Shown here: one piece after another, positions 11,975 to 24,831 of the stretch
Layout of the letters: each line of letters starts with the position of its first letter
How positions within the stretch are numbered: position 1 is the first letter of the stretch
Assembly (NCBI GenBank): GCA_954871525.1
Contig: OX940865.1
Location: 21,684,420-21,748,419 of the forward strand
DNA: 64,000 bases
Direction: 5' to 3'
Origin: Parietaria judaica
Taxonomy: Eukaryota; Streptophyta; Magnoliopsida; Rosales; Urticaceae
Notes under the pieces: generated by a model
The model's input: the letters and a program-made list of their open reading frames with translations, nothing else
The model's database searches: none
What the model was told of the DNA's origin: nothing
Position numbers and translations under genes: made by a program

Positions 11975-14900
11975 ATGATTTTAGGGCTTATACATTGAAA
12001 TTTGAATATAACAAGAGTTCTCATGCAAAAATATGCAAGGATTAAATTGTTGACAAAAAATGCCATAGGAAATGCTATAGCATTTCCTATAGCATTTCTT
12101 TATTTTACATTTTTTACAACCTTAAATTTCGAACCAATTGAAAATATAATGATTTTAGGGCTTATACATTGGAATTTGAATATAACAAGAGTTCTCATGC
12201 AAAAATATGCAAGGATTAAATTGTTGACGAGAAATGCCATAGGAAATGCTATAGCATTTCCTATAGCATTTCTTTATTTGACATTTTTTACAACCTTAAA
12301 TTTTGAACCAATTGAAAAAATAAAGATTTTAGGGATTATACATTGGAATTTGAATATAACAAGAGTTCTCATGCAAAAATATGCAAGGATTAAATTGTTG
12401 ACGAAAAAGGCCATAGGAAATGCTATAACATTTCCTATAGCATTTCTTTATTTTACATTTTTTACAACCTTAAATTTCGAACCAATTGAAAATATAATGA
12501 TTTTAGGGCTTATACATTGGATTTTGAATATAACAAGAGTTCTCATGCAAAAATATGCAAGGATTAAATTGTTGACGAGAAATGCCATAGGAAATGCTAT
12601 AGCATTTCCTATAGCATTTCTTTATTTGACATTTTTTACAACCTTAAATTTCGAACCAATTGAAAAAATAATGATTTTAGGGATTATACATTGGAATTTG
12701 AATATAACAAGAGTTCTCATGCAAAAATATGCAAGGATTAAATTGTTGACGAAAAAGGCCATAGGAAATGCTATAACATTTCCTATAGCATTTCTTCATT
12801 TTATATTTTTTACAACCTTAAATTTCGAACCAATTGAAAATATAATGATTTTAGGGCTTATACATTGGAATTTGAATATAACAAGAGTTCTCATGCAAAA
12901 ATATGCAAGGATTAAATTGTTGACGAGAAATGCCATAGGAAATGCTATAGCATTTCCTATAGCATTTCTTTATTTTACATTTTTTACAACCTTAAATTTC
13001 AACCAATTGAAAAAATAATGATTTTAGGGCTTATACATTGGAATTTGAATATAACAAGAGTTCTCATGCAAAAATATGCAAGGATTAAATTGTTGACAAA
13101 AAATGCCATAGGAAATGCTATAGCATTTCCTATAGCATTTCTTTATTTTACATTTTTTACAACCTTAAATTTCGAACCAATTGAAAAAAATAATGATTTT
13201 AGGGCTTATACATTGGAATTTGAATATAACAAGAGTTCTCATCCAAAAATATGCAAGGATTAAATTGTTGACGAGAAATGCCATAGGAAATGCTATAGCA
13301 TTTCCTATACCATTTCTTTATTTGACATTTTTTACAACCTTAAATTTCGAACCAATTGAAAAAATAATGATTTTAGGGATTATACATTGGAATTTGAATA
13401 TAACAAGAGTTCTCATGCAAAAATATGCAAGGATTAAATTGTTGACGAAAAATGCCATACGAAATGCTATAACATTTCCTATAGCATTTCTTTATTTTAC
13501 ATTTTTTACAACCTTAAATTTCGAACAGATTGAAAAAATAATGATTTTAGGGCTTATACATTGGAATTTGAATATAACAAGAGTTCTCATGCAAAAATAT
13601 GCAAGGATTAAATTGTTGACGAGAAATGCCATAGGAAATGCTATAGCATTTCCTATAGCATTTCTTTATTTGACATTTTTTACAACCTTAAATTTTGAAC
13701 CAATTGAAAAAATAAAGATTTTAGGGATTATACATTGGAATTTGAATATAACAAGAGTTCTCATGCAAAAATATGCAAGGATTAAATTGTTGACGAAAAA
13801 GGCCATAGGAAATGCTATAACATTTCCTATAGCATTTCTTTATTTTACATTTTTTACAACCTTAAATTTCGAACCAATTGAAAATATAATGATTTTAGGG
13901 CTTATACATTGGATTTTGAATATAACAAGAGTTCTCATGCAAAAATATGCAAGGATTAAATTGTTGACGAGAAATGCCATAGGAAATGCTATAGCATTTC
14001 CTATAGCATTTCTTTATTTGACATTTTTTACAACCTTAAATTTCGAACCAATTGAAAAAATAATGATTTTAGGGATTATACATTGGAATTTGAATATAAC
14101 AAGAGTTCTCATGCAAAAATATGCAAGGATTAAATTGTTGACGAAAAAGGCCATAGGAAATGCTATAACATTTCCTATAGCATTTCTTCATTTTATATTT
14201 TTTACAACCTTAAATTTCGAACCAATAGAAAATATAATGATTTTAGGGCTTATACATTGGAATTTGAATATAACAAGAGTTCTCATGCAAAAATATGCAA
14301 GGATTAAATTGTTGACGAGAAATGCCATAGGAAATGCTATAGCATTTCCTATAGCATTTCTTTATTTTACATTTTTTACAACCTTAAATTTCAACCAATT
14401 GAAAAAATAATGATTTTAGGGCTTATACATTGGAATTTGAATATAACAAGAGTTCTCATGCAAAAATATGCAAGGATTAAATTGTTGACAAAATATGCCA
14501 TAGGAAATGCTATAGCATTTCCTATAGCATTTCTTTATTTTACATTTTTTACAACCTTAAATTTCGAACCAATTGAAAAAAATAATGATTTTAGGGCTTA
14601 TACATTGGAATTTGAATATAACAAGAGTTCTCATCCAAAAATATGCAAGGATTAAATTGTTGACGAGAAATGCCATAGGAAATGCTATAGCATTTCCTAT
14701 ACCATTTCTTTATTTGACATTTTTTACAACCTTAAATTTCGAACCAATTGAAAAAATAATGATTTTAGGGATTATACATTGGAATTTGAATATAACAAGA
14801 GTTCTCATGCAAAAATATGCAAGGATTAAATTGTTGACAAAAAATGCCATACGAAATGCTATAACATTTCCTATAGCATTTCTTTATTTTACATTTTTTA

Positions 14901-15454
14901 CAACCTTAAATTTCGAACAGATTGAAAAAATAATGATTTTAGGGCTTATACATTGGAATTTGAATATAACAAGAGTTCTCATGCAAAAATATGCAAGGAT
15001 TAAATTGTTGACGAGAAATGCCATAGGAAATGCTATAGCATTTCCTATAGCATTTCTTTATTTGACATTTTTTACAACCTTAAATTTCGAACAAATTGAA
15101 AAAATAATGATTTTAGGGATTATACATTGGAATTTGAATATAACAAGAGTTCTCATGCAAAAATATGCAAGGATTAAAGTGTTGACGAGAAATGCCATAG
15201 GAAATGCTATAGCATTTCCTATAGCATTTCTTTATTTTCCATTTTTTACAACCTTAAATTTCGAACAGATTGAAAAAATAATGATTTTAGGGCTTATACA
15301 TTGGAATTTGAATATAACAAGAGTTCTCATGCAAAAATATGCAAGGATTAAATTGTTGACGAGAAATGCCATAGGAAATGCTATAGCATTTCCTATAGCA
15401 TTTCTTTATTTTACATATTTTAAAACCTTAAATTTCGAACCAATTGAAAAAATA
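11975..15454. repeat. Fused 20-mer HOR unit (a1-a9, a10/a2 hybrid, a3-a12)
   Basis: The length is 3,480 bp, exactly 20 monomers. Monomer 13541 begins as a10 and ends with the a2 marks (TTTTGAACC near 13693, AAG in place of ATG at 13715). It is followed by a3. The missing a11-a12-a1-a2 equals four monomers. This is the product expected from unequal exchange between a10 of one unit and a2 of the next, keeping register. Confidence 0.88.
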
Positions 15455-17020
15455 ATGATTTTAGGGCTTATACATTGAAATTTGAATATAACAAGAGTTC
15501 TCATGCAAAAATATGCAAGGATTAAATTGTTGACAAAAAATGCCATAGGAAATGCTATAGCATTTCCTATAGCATTTCTTTATTTTACATTTTTTACAAC
15601 CTTAAATTTCGAACCAATTGAAAATATAATGATTTTAGGGCTTATACATTGGAATTTGAATATAACAAGAGTTCTCATGCAAAAATATGCAAGGATTAAA
15701 TTGTTGACGAGAAATGCCATAGGAAATGCTATAGCATTTCCTATAGCATTTCTTTATTTGACATTTTTTACAACCTTAAATTTTGAACCAATTGAAAAAA
15801 TAAAGATTTTAGGGATTATACATTGGAATTTGAATATAACAAGAGTTCTCATGCAAAAATATGCAAGGATTAAATTGTTGACGAAAAAGGCCATAGGAAA
15901 TGCTATAACATTTCCTATAGCATTTCTTTATTTTACATTTTTTACAACCTTAAATTTCGAACCAATTGAAAATATAATGATTTTAGGGCTTATACATTGG
16001 ATTTTGAATATAACAAGAGTTCTCATGCAAAAATATGCAAGGATTAAATTGTTGACGAGAAATGCCATAGGAAATGCTATAGCATTTCCTATAGCATTTC
16101 TTTATTTGACATTTTTTACAACCTTAAATTTCGAACCAATTGAAAAAATAATGATTTTAGGGATTATACATTGGAATTTGAATATAACAAGAGTTCTCAT
16201 GCAAAAATATGCAAGGATTAAATTGTTGACGAAAAAGGCCATAGGAAATGCTATAACATTTCCTATAGCATTTCTTCATTTTATATTTTTTACAACCTTA
16301 AATTTCGAACCAATTGAAAATATAATGATTTTAGGGCTTATACATTGGAATTTGAATATAACAAGAGTTCTCATGCAAAAATATGCAAGGATTAAATTGT
16401 TGACGAGAAATGCCATAGGAAATGCTATAGCATTTCCTATAGCATTTCTTTATTTTACATTTTTTACAACCTTAAATTTCAACCAATTGAAAAAATAATG
16501 ATTTTAGGGCTTATACATTGGAATTTGAATATAACAAGAGTTCTCATGCAAAAATATGCAAGGATTAAATTGTTGACAAAAAATGCCATAGGAAATGCTA
16601 TAGCATTTCCTATAGCATTTCTTTATTTTACATTTTTTACAACCTTAAATTTCGAACCAATTGAAAAAAATAATGATTTTAGGGCTTATACATTGGAATT
16701 TGAATATAACAAGAGTTCTCATCCAAAAATATGCAAGGATTAAATTGTTGACGAGAAATGCCATAGGAAATGCTATAGCATTTCCTATACCATTTCTTTA
16801 TTTGACATTTTTTACAACCTTAAATTTCGAACCAATTGAAAAAATAATGATTTTAGGGATTATACATTGGAATTTGAATATAACAAGAGTTCTCATGCAA
16901 AAATATGCAAGGATTAAATTGTTGACGAAAAATGCCATAGGAAATGCTATAACATTTCCTATAGCATTTCTTTATTTTACATTTTTTACAACCTTAAATT
17001 TCGAACAGATGTAAAAAATA
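15455..17020. repeat. Truncated 12-mer HOR unit a1-a9
   Basis: Follows the reference unit to the a9-type monomer at 16847. That copy lacks the CATACGAAA mark (it has CATAGGAAA) and ends with GAACAGATGTAAAAAATAAT, in which ATTG is replaced by ATGT and creates a stop. From 17021 the monomers belong to the 5-mer-based family. Confidence 0.82.
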
Positions 17021-17284
17021 ATGATTTTAGGGCTTATACATTGGAATTTGAATATAACAAGAGTTCTCATGCAAAAATATGCAAGGATTAAATTGTTGAC
17101 GAGAAATGCCATAGGAAATGCTATAGCATTTCCTATAGCATTTCTTTATTTGACATTTTTTACAACCTTAAATTTCGAACCAATTGAAAAAATAATGATT
17201 TTAGGGATTATACATTGGAATTTGAATATAACAAGAGTTCTCATGCAAAAATATGCAAGGATTAAATTGTTGACGAAAAATGCC

Positions 17285-17310
17285 ATAGGAAATGTTAACA
17301 TTTCCTATTG
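17285..17310. other. 2-bp deletion at the dyad centre that leaves a perfect palindrome
   Basis: The centre GTTATAAC is reduced to GTTAAC, giving GGAAATGTTAACATTTCC, still perfectly self-complementary over 18 bases. Confidence 0.87.
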
Positions 17311-18152
17311 CATTTCTTTATTTTACATTTTTTACAACCTTAAATTTCGAACAGATTGAAAAAATAATGATTTTAGGGCTTATACATCGGAATTTGAATA
17401 TAACAAGAGTTCTCATGCAAAAATATGCAAGGATTAAATTGTTGACGAGAAATGCCATAGGAAATTCTATAGCATTTCCTATAGCATTTCTTTATTTTAT
17501 ATTTTTTACAACCTTAAATTTCGAACCAATTGAAAAAATAATGATTTTAGAGCTTATACATTGGAATTTGAATATAACAAGAGTTCTCATGCAAAAATAT
17601 GCAAGGATTAAATTGTTGACAAAAAATGCCATAGGAAATGCTATAGCATTTCCTATAGCATTTCTTTATTTTACATTTTTTACAACCTTAAATTTCGAAC
17701 CAATTGAAAAAATAATGATTTTAGGGCTTATACATTGGAATTTGAATATAACAAGAGTTCTCATGCAAAAATATGGAATGATTAAATTGTTGACGAGAAA
17801 TGCCATAGGAAATGCTATAGCATTTCCTATAGCATTTCTTTATTTGACATTTTTTACAACCTTAAATTTCGAACCAATTGAAAAAATAATGATTTTAGGG
17901 ATTATACATTGGAATTTGAATATAACAAGAGTTCTCATGCAAAAATATGCAAGGATTAAATTGTTGAAGAAAAATGCCATAGGAAATGCTATAACATTTC
18001 CTATAGCATTTCTTTATTTTACATTTTTTACAACCTTAAATTTCGAACAGATTGAAAAACTAATGATTTTAGGGCTTATACATTGGAATTTGAATATAAC
18101 AAGAGTTCTCATGCAAAAATATGCAAGGATTAAATTGTTGACGAAAAATGCC

Positions 18153-18178
18153 ATAGGAAATGTTATAACATTTCCTAT
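18153..18178. repeat. Variant perfect palindrome with paired arm changes (representative)
   Basis: In this monomer class the centre is GGAAATGTTATAACATTTCC: relative to the common GCTATAGC centre, C to T on the left arm is matched by G to A on the right arm, so the 26-bp palindrome stays perfect. The class recurs at about 18327, 19881, 20055, 20924, 21793, 23879, 25096, 25966, 27532, 31186, 31534, 32752 and 33100. It nearly always carries CCTATTGCATTT just downstream, except in the copies near 58147, 59539 and 60585, which have TTATAGC. Confidence 0.88.
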
Positions 18179-19375
18179 TGCATTTCTTTATTTTACATTT
18201 TTTACAACCTTAAATTTCGAACAGATTGAAAAAATAATGATTTTAGGGCTTATACATTGGAATTTGAATATAACAAGAGTTCTCATGCAAAAATATGCAA
18301 GGATTAAATTGTTGACGAAAAATGCCATAGGAAATGTTATAACATTTCCTATTGCATTTCTTTATTTTACATTTTTTACAACCTTAAATTTCGAACAGAT
18401 TGAAAAAATAATGATTTTAGGGCTTATACATTGGAATTTGAATATAACAAGAGTTCTCATGCAAAAATATGCAAGGATTAAATTGTTGACGAGAAATGCC
18501 ATAGGAAATTCTATAGCATTTCCTATAGCATTTCTTTATTTTACATTTTTTACAACCTTAAATTTCGAACCAATTGAAAAAATAATGATTTTAGAGCTTA
18601 TACATTGGAATTTGAATATAACAAGAATTCTCATGCAAAAATATGCAAGGATTAAATTGTTGACAAAAAATGCCATAGGAAATGCTATAGCATTTCCTAT
18701 AGCATTTCTTTATTTTACATTTTTTACAACCTTAAATTTCGAACCAATTGAAAAAATAATGATTTTAGGGCTTATACATTGGAATTTGAATATAACAAGA
18801 GTTCTCATGCAAAAATATGCAAGGATTAAATTGTTGACGAGAAATGCCATAGGAAATGCTATAGCATTTCCTATAGCATTTCTTTATTTGAAATTTTTTA
18901 CAACCTTAAATTTCGAACCAATTGAAAAAATAATGATTTTAGGGATTTTACATTGGAATTTGAATATAACAAGAGTTCTCATGCAAAAATATGCAAGGAT
19001 TAAATTGTTGACGAGAAATGCCATAGGAAATTCTATAGCATTTCCTATAACATTTCTTTATTTTATATTTTTTACAACCTTAAATTTCGAACCAATTGAA
19101 AAAATAATGATTTTAGAGCTTATACATTGGAATTTGAATATAACAAGAGTTCTCATGCAAAAATATGCAAGGATTAAATTGTTGACGAGAAATGCCATAG
19201 GAAATGCTATAGCATTTCCTATAGCATTTCTTTATTTTACATTTTTTACAACCTTAAATTTCGAACCAATTGAAAAAATAATGATTTTAGGGCTTATACA
19301 TTGGAATTTGAATATAACAAGAGTTCTCATGCAAAAATATGGAATGATTAAATTGTTGACGAGAAATGCCATAGG

Positions 19376-19402
19376 AAATGCTATAGCATTTCTTTATTTT
19401 AC
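19376..19402. other. 12-bp deletion of one direct-repeat copy in the dyad
   Basis: GCTATAGCATTTCTTTATTTT has one TATAGCATTT copy instead of two, the product expected from slippage or exchange between the 12-bp direct repeats. It accounts for the 1,206-bp interval between the AGAGCTTAT monomers at 19107 and 20313. Confidence 0.87.
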
Positions 19403-20312
19403 ATTTTTTACAACCTAAAATTTCGAACCAATTGAAAAAATAATGATTTTAGGGCTTATACATTGGAATTTGAATATAACAAGAGTTCTCATGCAAAAAT
19501 ATGCAAGGATTAAATTGTTGACGAGAAATGCCATAGGAAATGCTATAGCATTTCCTATAGCATTTCTTTATTTGACATTTTTTACAACCTTAAATTTCGA
19601 ACCAATTGAAAAAATAATGATTTTAGGGATTATACATTGGAATTTGAATATAACAAGAGTTCTCATGCAAAAATATGCAAGGATTAAATTGTTGAAGAAA
19701 AATGCCATAGGAAATGCTATAACATTTCCTATAGCATTTCTTTATTTTACATTTTTTACAACCTTAAATTTCGAACAGATTGAAAAAATAATGATTTTAG
19801 GGCTTATACATTGGAATTTGAATATAACAAGAGTTCTCATGCAAAAATATGCAAGGATTAAATTGTTGACGAAAAATGCCATAGGAAATGTTATAACATT
19901 TCCTATTGCATTTCTTTATTTTACATTTTTTACAACCTTAAATTTCGAACAGATTGAAAAAATAATGATTTTAGGGCTTATACATTGGAATTTGAATATA
20001 ACAAGAGTTCTCATGCAAAAATATGCAAGGATTAAATTGTTGACGAAAAATGCCATAGGAAATGTTATAACATTTCCTATTGCATTTCTTTAGTTTACAT
20101 TTTTTACAACCTTAAATTTCGAACAGATTGAAAAAATAATGATTTTAGGGCTTATACATTGGAATTTGAATATAACAAGAGTTCTCATGCAAAAATATGC
20201 AAGGATTAAATTGTTGACGAGAAATGCCATAGGAAATTCTATAGCATTTCCTATAGCATTTCTTTATTTTACATTTTTTACAACCTTAAATTTCAAACCA
20301 ATTGAAAAAATA

Positions 20313-22398
20313 ATGATTTTAGAGCTTATACATTGGAATTTGAATATAACAAGAGTTCTCATGCAAAAATATGCAAGGATTAAATTGTTGACAAAAAATG
20401 CCATAGGAAATGCTATAGCATTTCCTATAGCATTTCTTTATTTTACATTTTTTACAACCTTAAATTTCGAACCAATTGAAAAAATAATGATTTTAGGGCT
20501 TATACATTGGAATTTGAATATAACAAGAGTTCTCATGCAAAAATATGCAAGGATTAAATTGTTGACGAGAAATGCCATAGGAAATGCTATAGCATTTCCT
20601 ATAGCATTTCTTTATTTCACATTTTTTACAACCTTAAATTTTGAACAATTGAAAAAATAATGATTTTAGGGATTATACATTGGAATTTGAATATAACAAG
20701 AGTTCTCATGCAAAAATATGCAAGGATTAAATTGTTGAAGAAAAATGCCATAGGAAATGCTATAACATTTCCTATAGCATTTCTTTATTTTACATTTTTT
20801 ACAACCTTAAATTTCGAACAGATTGAAAAAATAATGATTTTAGGGCTTATACATTGGAATTTGAATATAACAAGAGTTCTCATGCAAAAATATGCAAGGA
20901 TTAAATTGTTGACGAAAAATGCCATAGGAAATGTTATAACATTTCCTATTGCATTTCTTTAGTTTACATTTTTTACAACCTTAAATTTCGAACAGATTGA
21001 AAAAATAATGATTTTAGGGCTTATACATTGGAATTTGAATATAACAAGAGTTCTCATGCAAAAATATGCAAGGATTAAATTGTTGACGAGAAATGCCATA
21101 GGAAATTCTATAGCATTTCCTATAGCATTTCTTTATTTTACATTTTTTACAACCTTAAATTTCGAACCAATTGAAAAAATAATGATTTTAGAGCTTATAC
21201 ATTAGAATTTGAATATAACAAGAGTTCTCATGCAAAAATATGCAAGGATTAAATTGTTGACAAAAAATGCCATAGGAAATGCTATAGCATTTCCTATAGC
21301 ATTTCTTTATTTTACATTTTTTACAACCTTAAATTTCGAACCAATTGAAAAAATAATGATTTTAGGGCTTATACATTGGAATTTGAATATAACAAGAGTT
21401 CTCATGCAAAAATATGCAAGGATTAAATTGTTGACGAGAAATGCCATAGGAAATGCTATAGCATTTCCTATAGCATTTCTTTATTTGACATTTTTTACAA
21501 CCTTAAATTTCGAACAATTGAAAAAATAATGATTTTAGGGATTATACATTGGAATTTGAATATAACAAGAGTTCTCATGCAAAAATATGCAAGGATTAAA
21601 TTGTTGAAGAAAAATGCCATAGGAAATGCTATAACATTTCCTATAGCATTTCTTTATTTTACATTTTTTACAACCTTAAATTTCGAACAGATTGAAAAAC
21701 TAATGATTTTAGGGCTTATACATTGGAATTTGAATATAACAAGAGTTCTCATGCAAAAATATGCAAGGATTAAATTGTTGACGAAAAATGCCATAGGAAA
21801 TGTTATAACATTTCCTATTGCATTTCTTTATTTTACATTTTTTACAACCTTAAATTTCGAACAGATTGAAAAAATAATGATTTTAGGGCTTATACATTGG
21901 AATTTGAATATAACAAGAGTTCTCATGCAAAAATATGCAAGGATTAAATTGTTGACGAGAAATGCCATAGGAAATTCTATAGCATTTCCTATAGCATTTC
22001 TTTATTTTACATTTTTTACAACCTTAAATTTTGAACCAATTGAAAAAATAATGATTTTAGAGCTTATACATTGGAATTTGAATATAACAAGAGTTCTCAT
22101 GCAAAAATATGCAAGGATTAAATTGTTGACAAAAAATGCCATAGGAAATGCTATAGCATTTCCTATAGCATTTCTTTATTTTACATTTTTTACAACCTTA
22201 AATTTCGAACCAATTGAAAAAATAATGATTTTAGGGCTTATACATTGGAATTTGAATATAACAAGAGTTCTCATGCAAAAATATGCAAGGATTAAATTAT
22301 TGACGAGAAATGCCATAGGAAATGCTATAGCATTTCCTATAGCATTTCTTTATTTGACATTTTTTACAACCTTAAATTTCGAACCAATTGAAAAAATA
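20313..22398. repeat. Tandem 5-mer units (869 bp)
   Basis: AGAGCTTAT monomers at 20313, 21182 and 22051 are spaced 869 bp apart. The missing base in each unit is the same: GAACAATTG in place of GAACCAATTG at the end of monomers 20487 and 21356. Monomer 21182 has gained a TAG (CATTAGAAT). Monomers 19965 and 20834 have CTTTAGTTTAC, another stop. Confidence 0.85.
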
Positions 22399-22919
22399 AT
22401 GATTTTAGGGATTATACATTGGAATTTGAATATAACAAGAGTTCTCATGCAAAAATATGCAAGGATTAAATTATTGACGAGAAATGCCATAGGAAATGAT
22501 ATAGCATTTCCTATAGCATTTCTTTATTTGACATTTTTACAACCTTAAATTTCGAACCAATTGAAAAAATATTGATTTTAGGGATTATACATTGGAATTT
22601 GAATATAACAAGAGTTCTCATGCAAAAATATGCAAGGATTAAATTGTTGACGAGAAATGCCATAAGAAATGCTATAGCATTTCCTATAGCATTTCTTTAT
22701 TTTACATTTTTTACAACCTTAAATTTCGAACCAATTGAAAAAATAATGATTTTAGAGCTTATACATTGGAATTTGTATATAACAAGAGTTCTCATGCAAA
22801 AATATGCAAGGATTAAATTGTTGACAAAAAATGCCATAGGAAATGCTATAACATTTCCTATTGCATTTCTTTATTTTACATTTTTTACAACATTAAATTT
22901 CGAACAGATTGAAAAAATA
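22399..22919. repeat. Solitary three-monomer cassette matching r8-r9-r10 of the 11-mer HOR
   Basis: Three consecutive monomers carry TTATTGACGAG with AAATGATATAGC and a shortened T-run (GACATTTTTACAACC); then CATAAGAAATGC; then AGAGCTTAT with AATTTGTATATAAC. The same three in the same order form positions r8-r10 of every complete 11-mer unit from 34.9 to 56.1 kb. Within the 5-mer block they occur as this one set, plus an isolated r10-like monomer at the block edge (33357). Confidence 0.85.
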
Positions 22920-24831
22920 ATGATTTTAGGGATTATACATTGGAATTTGAATATAACAAGAGTTCTCATGCAAAAATATGCAAGGATTAAATTGTTGACG
23001 AGAAATGCCATAGGAAATTCTATAGCATTTCCTATAGCATTTCTTTATTTTACATTTTTTACAACCTTAAATTTTGAACCAATTGAAAAAATAATGATTT
23101 TAGAGCTTATACATTGGAATTTGAATATAACAAGAGTTCTCATGCAAAAATATGCAAGGATTAAATTGTTGACAAAAAATGCCATAGGAAATGCTATAGC
23201 ATTTCCTATAGCATTTCTTTATTTTACATTTTTTACAACCTTAAATTTCGAACCAATTGAAAAAATAATGATTTTAGGGCTTATACATTGGAATTTGAAT
23301 ATAACAAGAGTTCTCATGCAAAAATATGCAAGGATTAAATTGTTGAAGAAAAATGCCATAGGAAATGCTATAACATTTCCTATAGCATTTCTTTATTTTA
23401 CATTTTTTACAACCTTAAATTTCGAACAGATTGAAAAAATAATGATTTTAGGGCTTATACATTGGAATTTGAATATAACAAGAGTTCTCATGCAAAAATA
23501 TGCAAGGATTAAATTGTTGACGAGAAATGCCATAGGAAATGCTATAGCATTTCCTATAGCATTTCTTTATTTTACATTTTTTACAACCTTAAATTTCAAC
23601 CAATTGAAAAAATAATGATTTTAGGGCTTATACATTGGAATTTGAATATAACAAGAGTTCTCATGCAAAAATATGCAAGGATTAAATTGTTGAAGAAAAA
23701 TGCCATAGGAAATGCTATAACATTTCCTATAGCATTTCTTTATTTTACATTTTTTACAACCTTAAATTTCGAACAGATTGAAAAAATAATGATTTTAGGG
23801 CTTATACATTGGAATTTGAATATAACAAGAGTTCTCGTGCAAAAATATGCAAGGATTAAATTGTTGACGAAAAATGCCATAGGAAATGTTATAACATTTC
23901 CTATTGCATTTCTTTATTTTACATTTTTTACAACCTTAAATTTCGAACAGATTGAAAAAATAATGATTTTAGGGCTTATACATTGGAATTTGAATATAAC
24001 AAGAGTTCTCATGCAAAAATATGCAAGGATTAAATTGTTGACGAGAAATGCCATAGGAAATTCTATAGCATTTCCTATAGCATTTCTTTATTCTACATTT
24101 TTTACAACCTTAAATTTCGAACAGATTGAAAAAATAATGATTTTAGGGCTTATACATTGGAATTTGAATATAACAAGAGTTCTCATGCAAAAATATGCAA
24201 GGATTAAATTGTTGACGAGAAATGCCATAGGAAATTCTATAGCATTTCCTATAGCATTTCTTTATTTTACATTTTTTACAACCTTAAATTTCGAACCAAT
24301 TGAAAAAATAATTATTTTAGAGCTTATACATTGGAATTTGAATATAACAAGAGTTCTCATGCAAAAATATGCAAGGATTAAATTGTTGACAAAAAATGCC
24401 ATAGGAAATGCTATAGCATTTCCTATAGCATTTCTTTATTTTACATTTTTTACAACCTTAAATTTCGAACCAATTGAAAAAATAATGATTTTAGGGCTTA
24501 TACATTGGAATTTGAATATAACAAGAGTTCTCATGCAAAAATATGCAAGGATTAAATTGTTGACGAGAAATGCCATAGGAAATGCTATAGCATTTCCTAT
24601 AGCATTTCTTTATTTGACATTTTTTACAACCTTAAATTTCGAACCAATTGAAAAAATAATGATTTTAGGGATTATACATTGGAATTTGAATATAACAAGA
24701 GTTCTCATGCAAAAATATGCAAGGATTAAATTGTTGACGAAAAATGCCATAGGAAATGCTATAGCATTTCCTATAGCATTTCTTTATTTTACATTTTTTA
24801 CAACCTTAAATTTCAACCAATTGAAAAAATA

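Larger units (their letters stand above)
9198..17020. repeat. 12-mer HOR block (2,088 bp units a1-a12)
   Basis: A full unit is a1 (TACATTGAAATTTG, in-frame TGA), a2 (TTTTGAACC then ATAAAGATT), a3 (AAGGCC), a4 (TTGGATTTTGAAT), a5 (TTCTTCATTTTATATT), a6 (TTTCAACCAATTG), a7 (followed by A7), a8 (GTTCTCATCC, TATACCATTTC), a9 (CATACGAAATGC), a10 (GAACAAATTG), a11 (AAAGTGTTGACG, TTTTCCATTT) and a12 (TACATATTTTAAAACC). Block order is a9-a12, then a complete unit (9887-11974), then a fused 20-mer (11975-15454), then a1 to a9 (15455-17020). Copies differ by very few bases that I could see (for example 11022, 14227, 14493, 14838), so homogenisation is recent. Confidence 0.9.
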
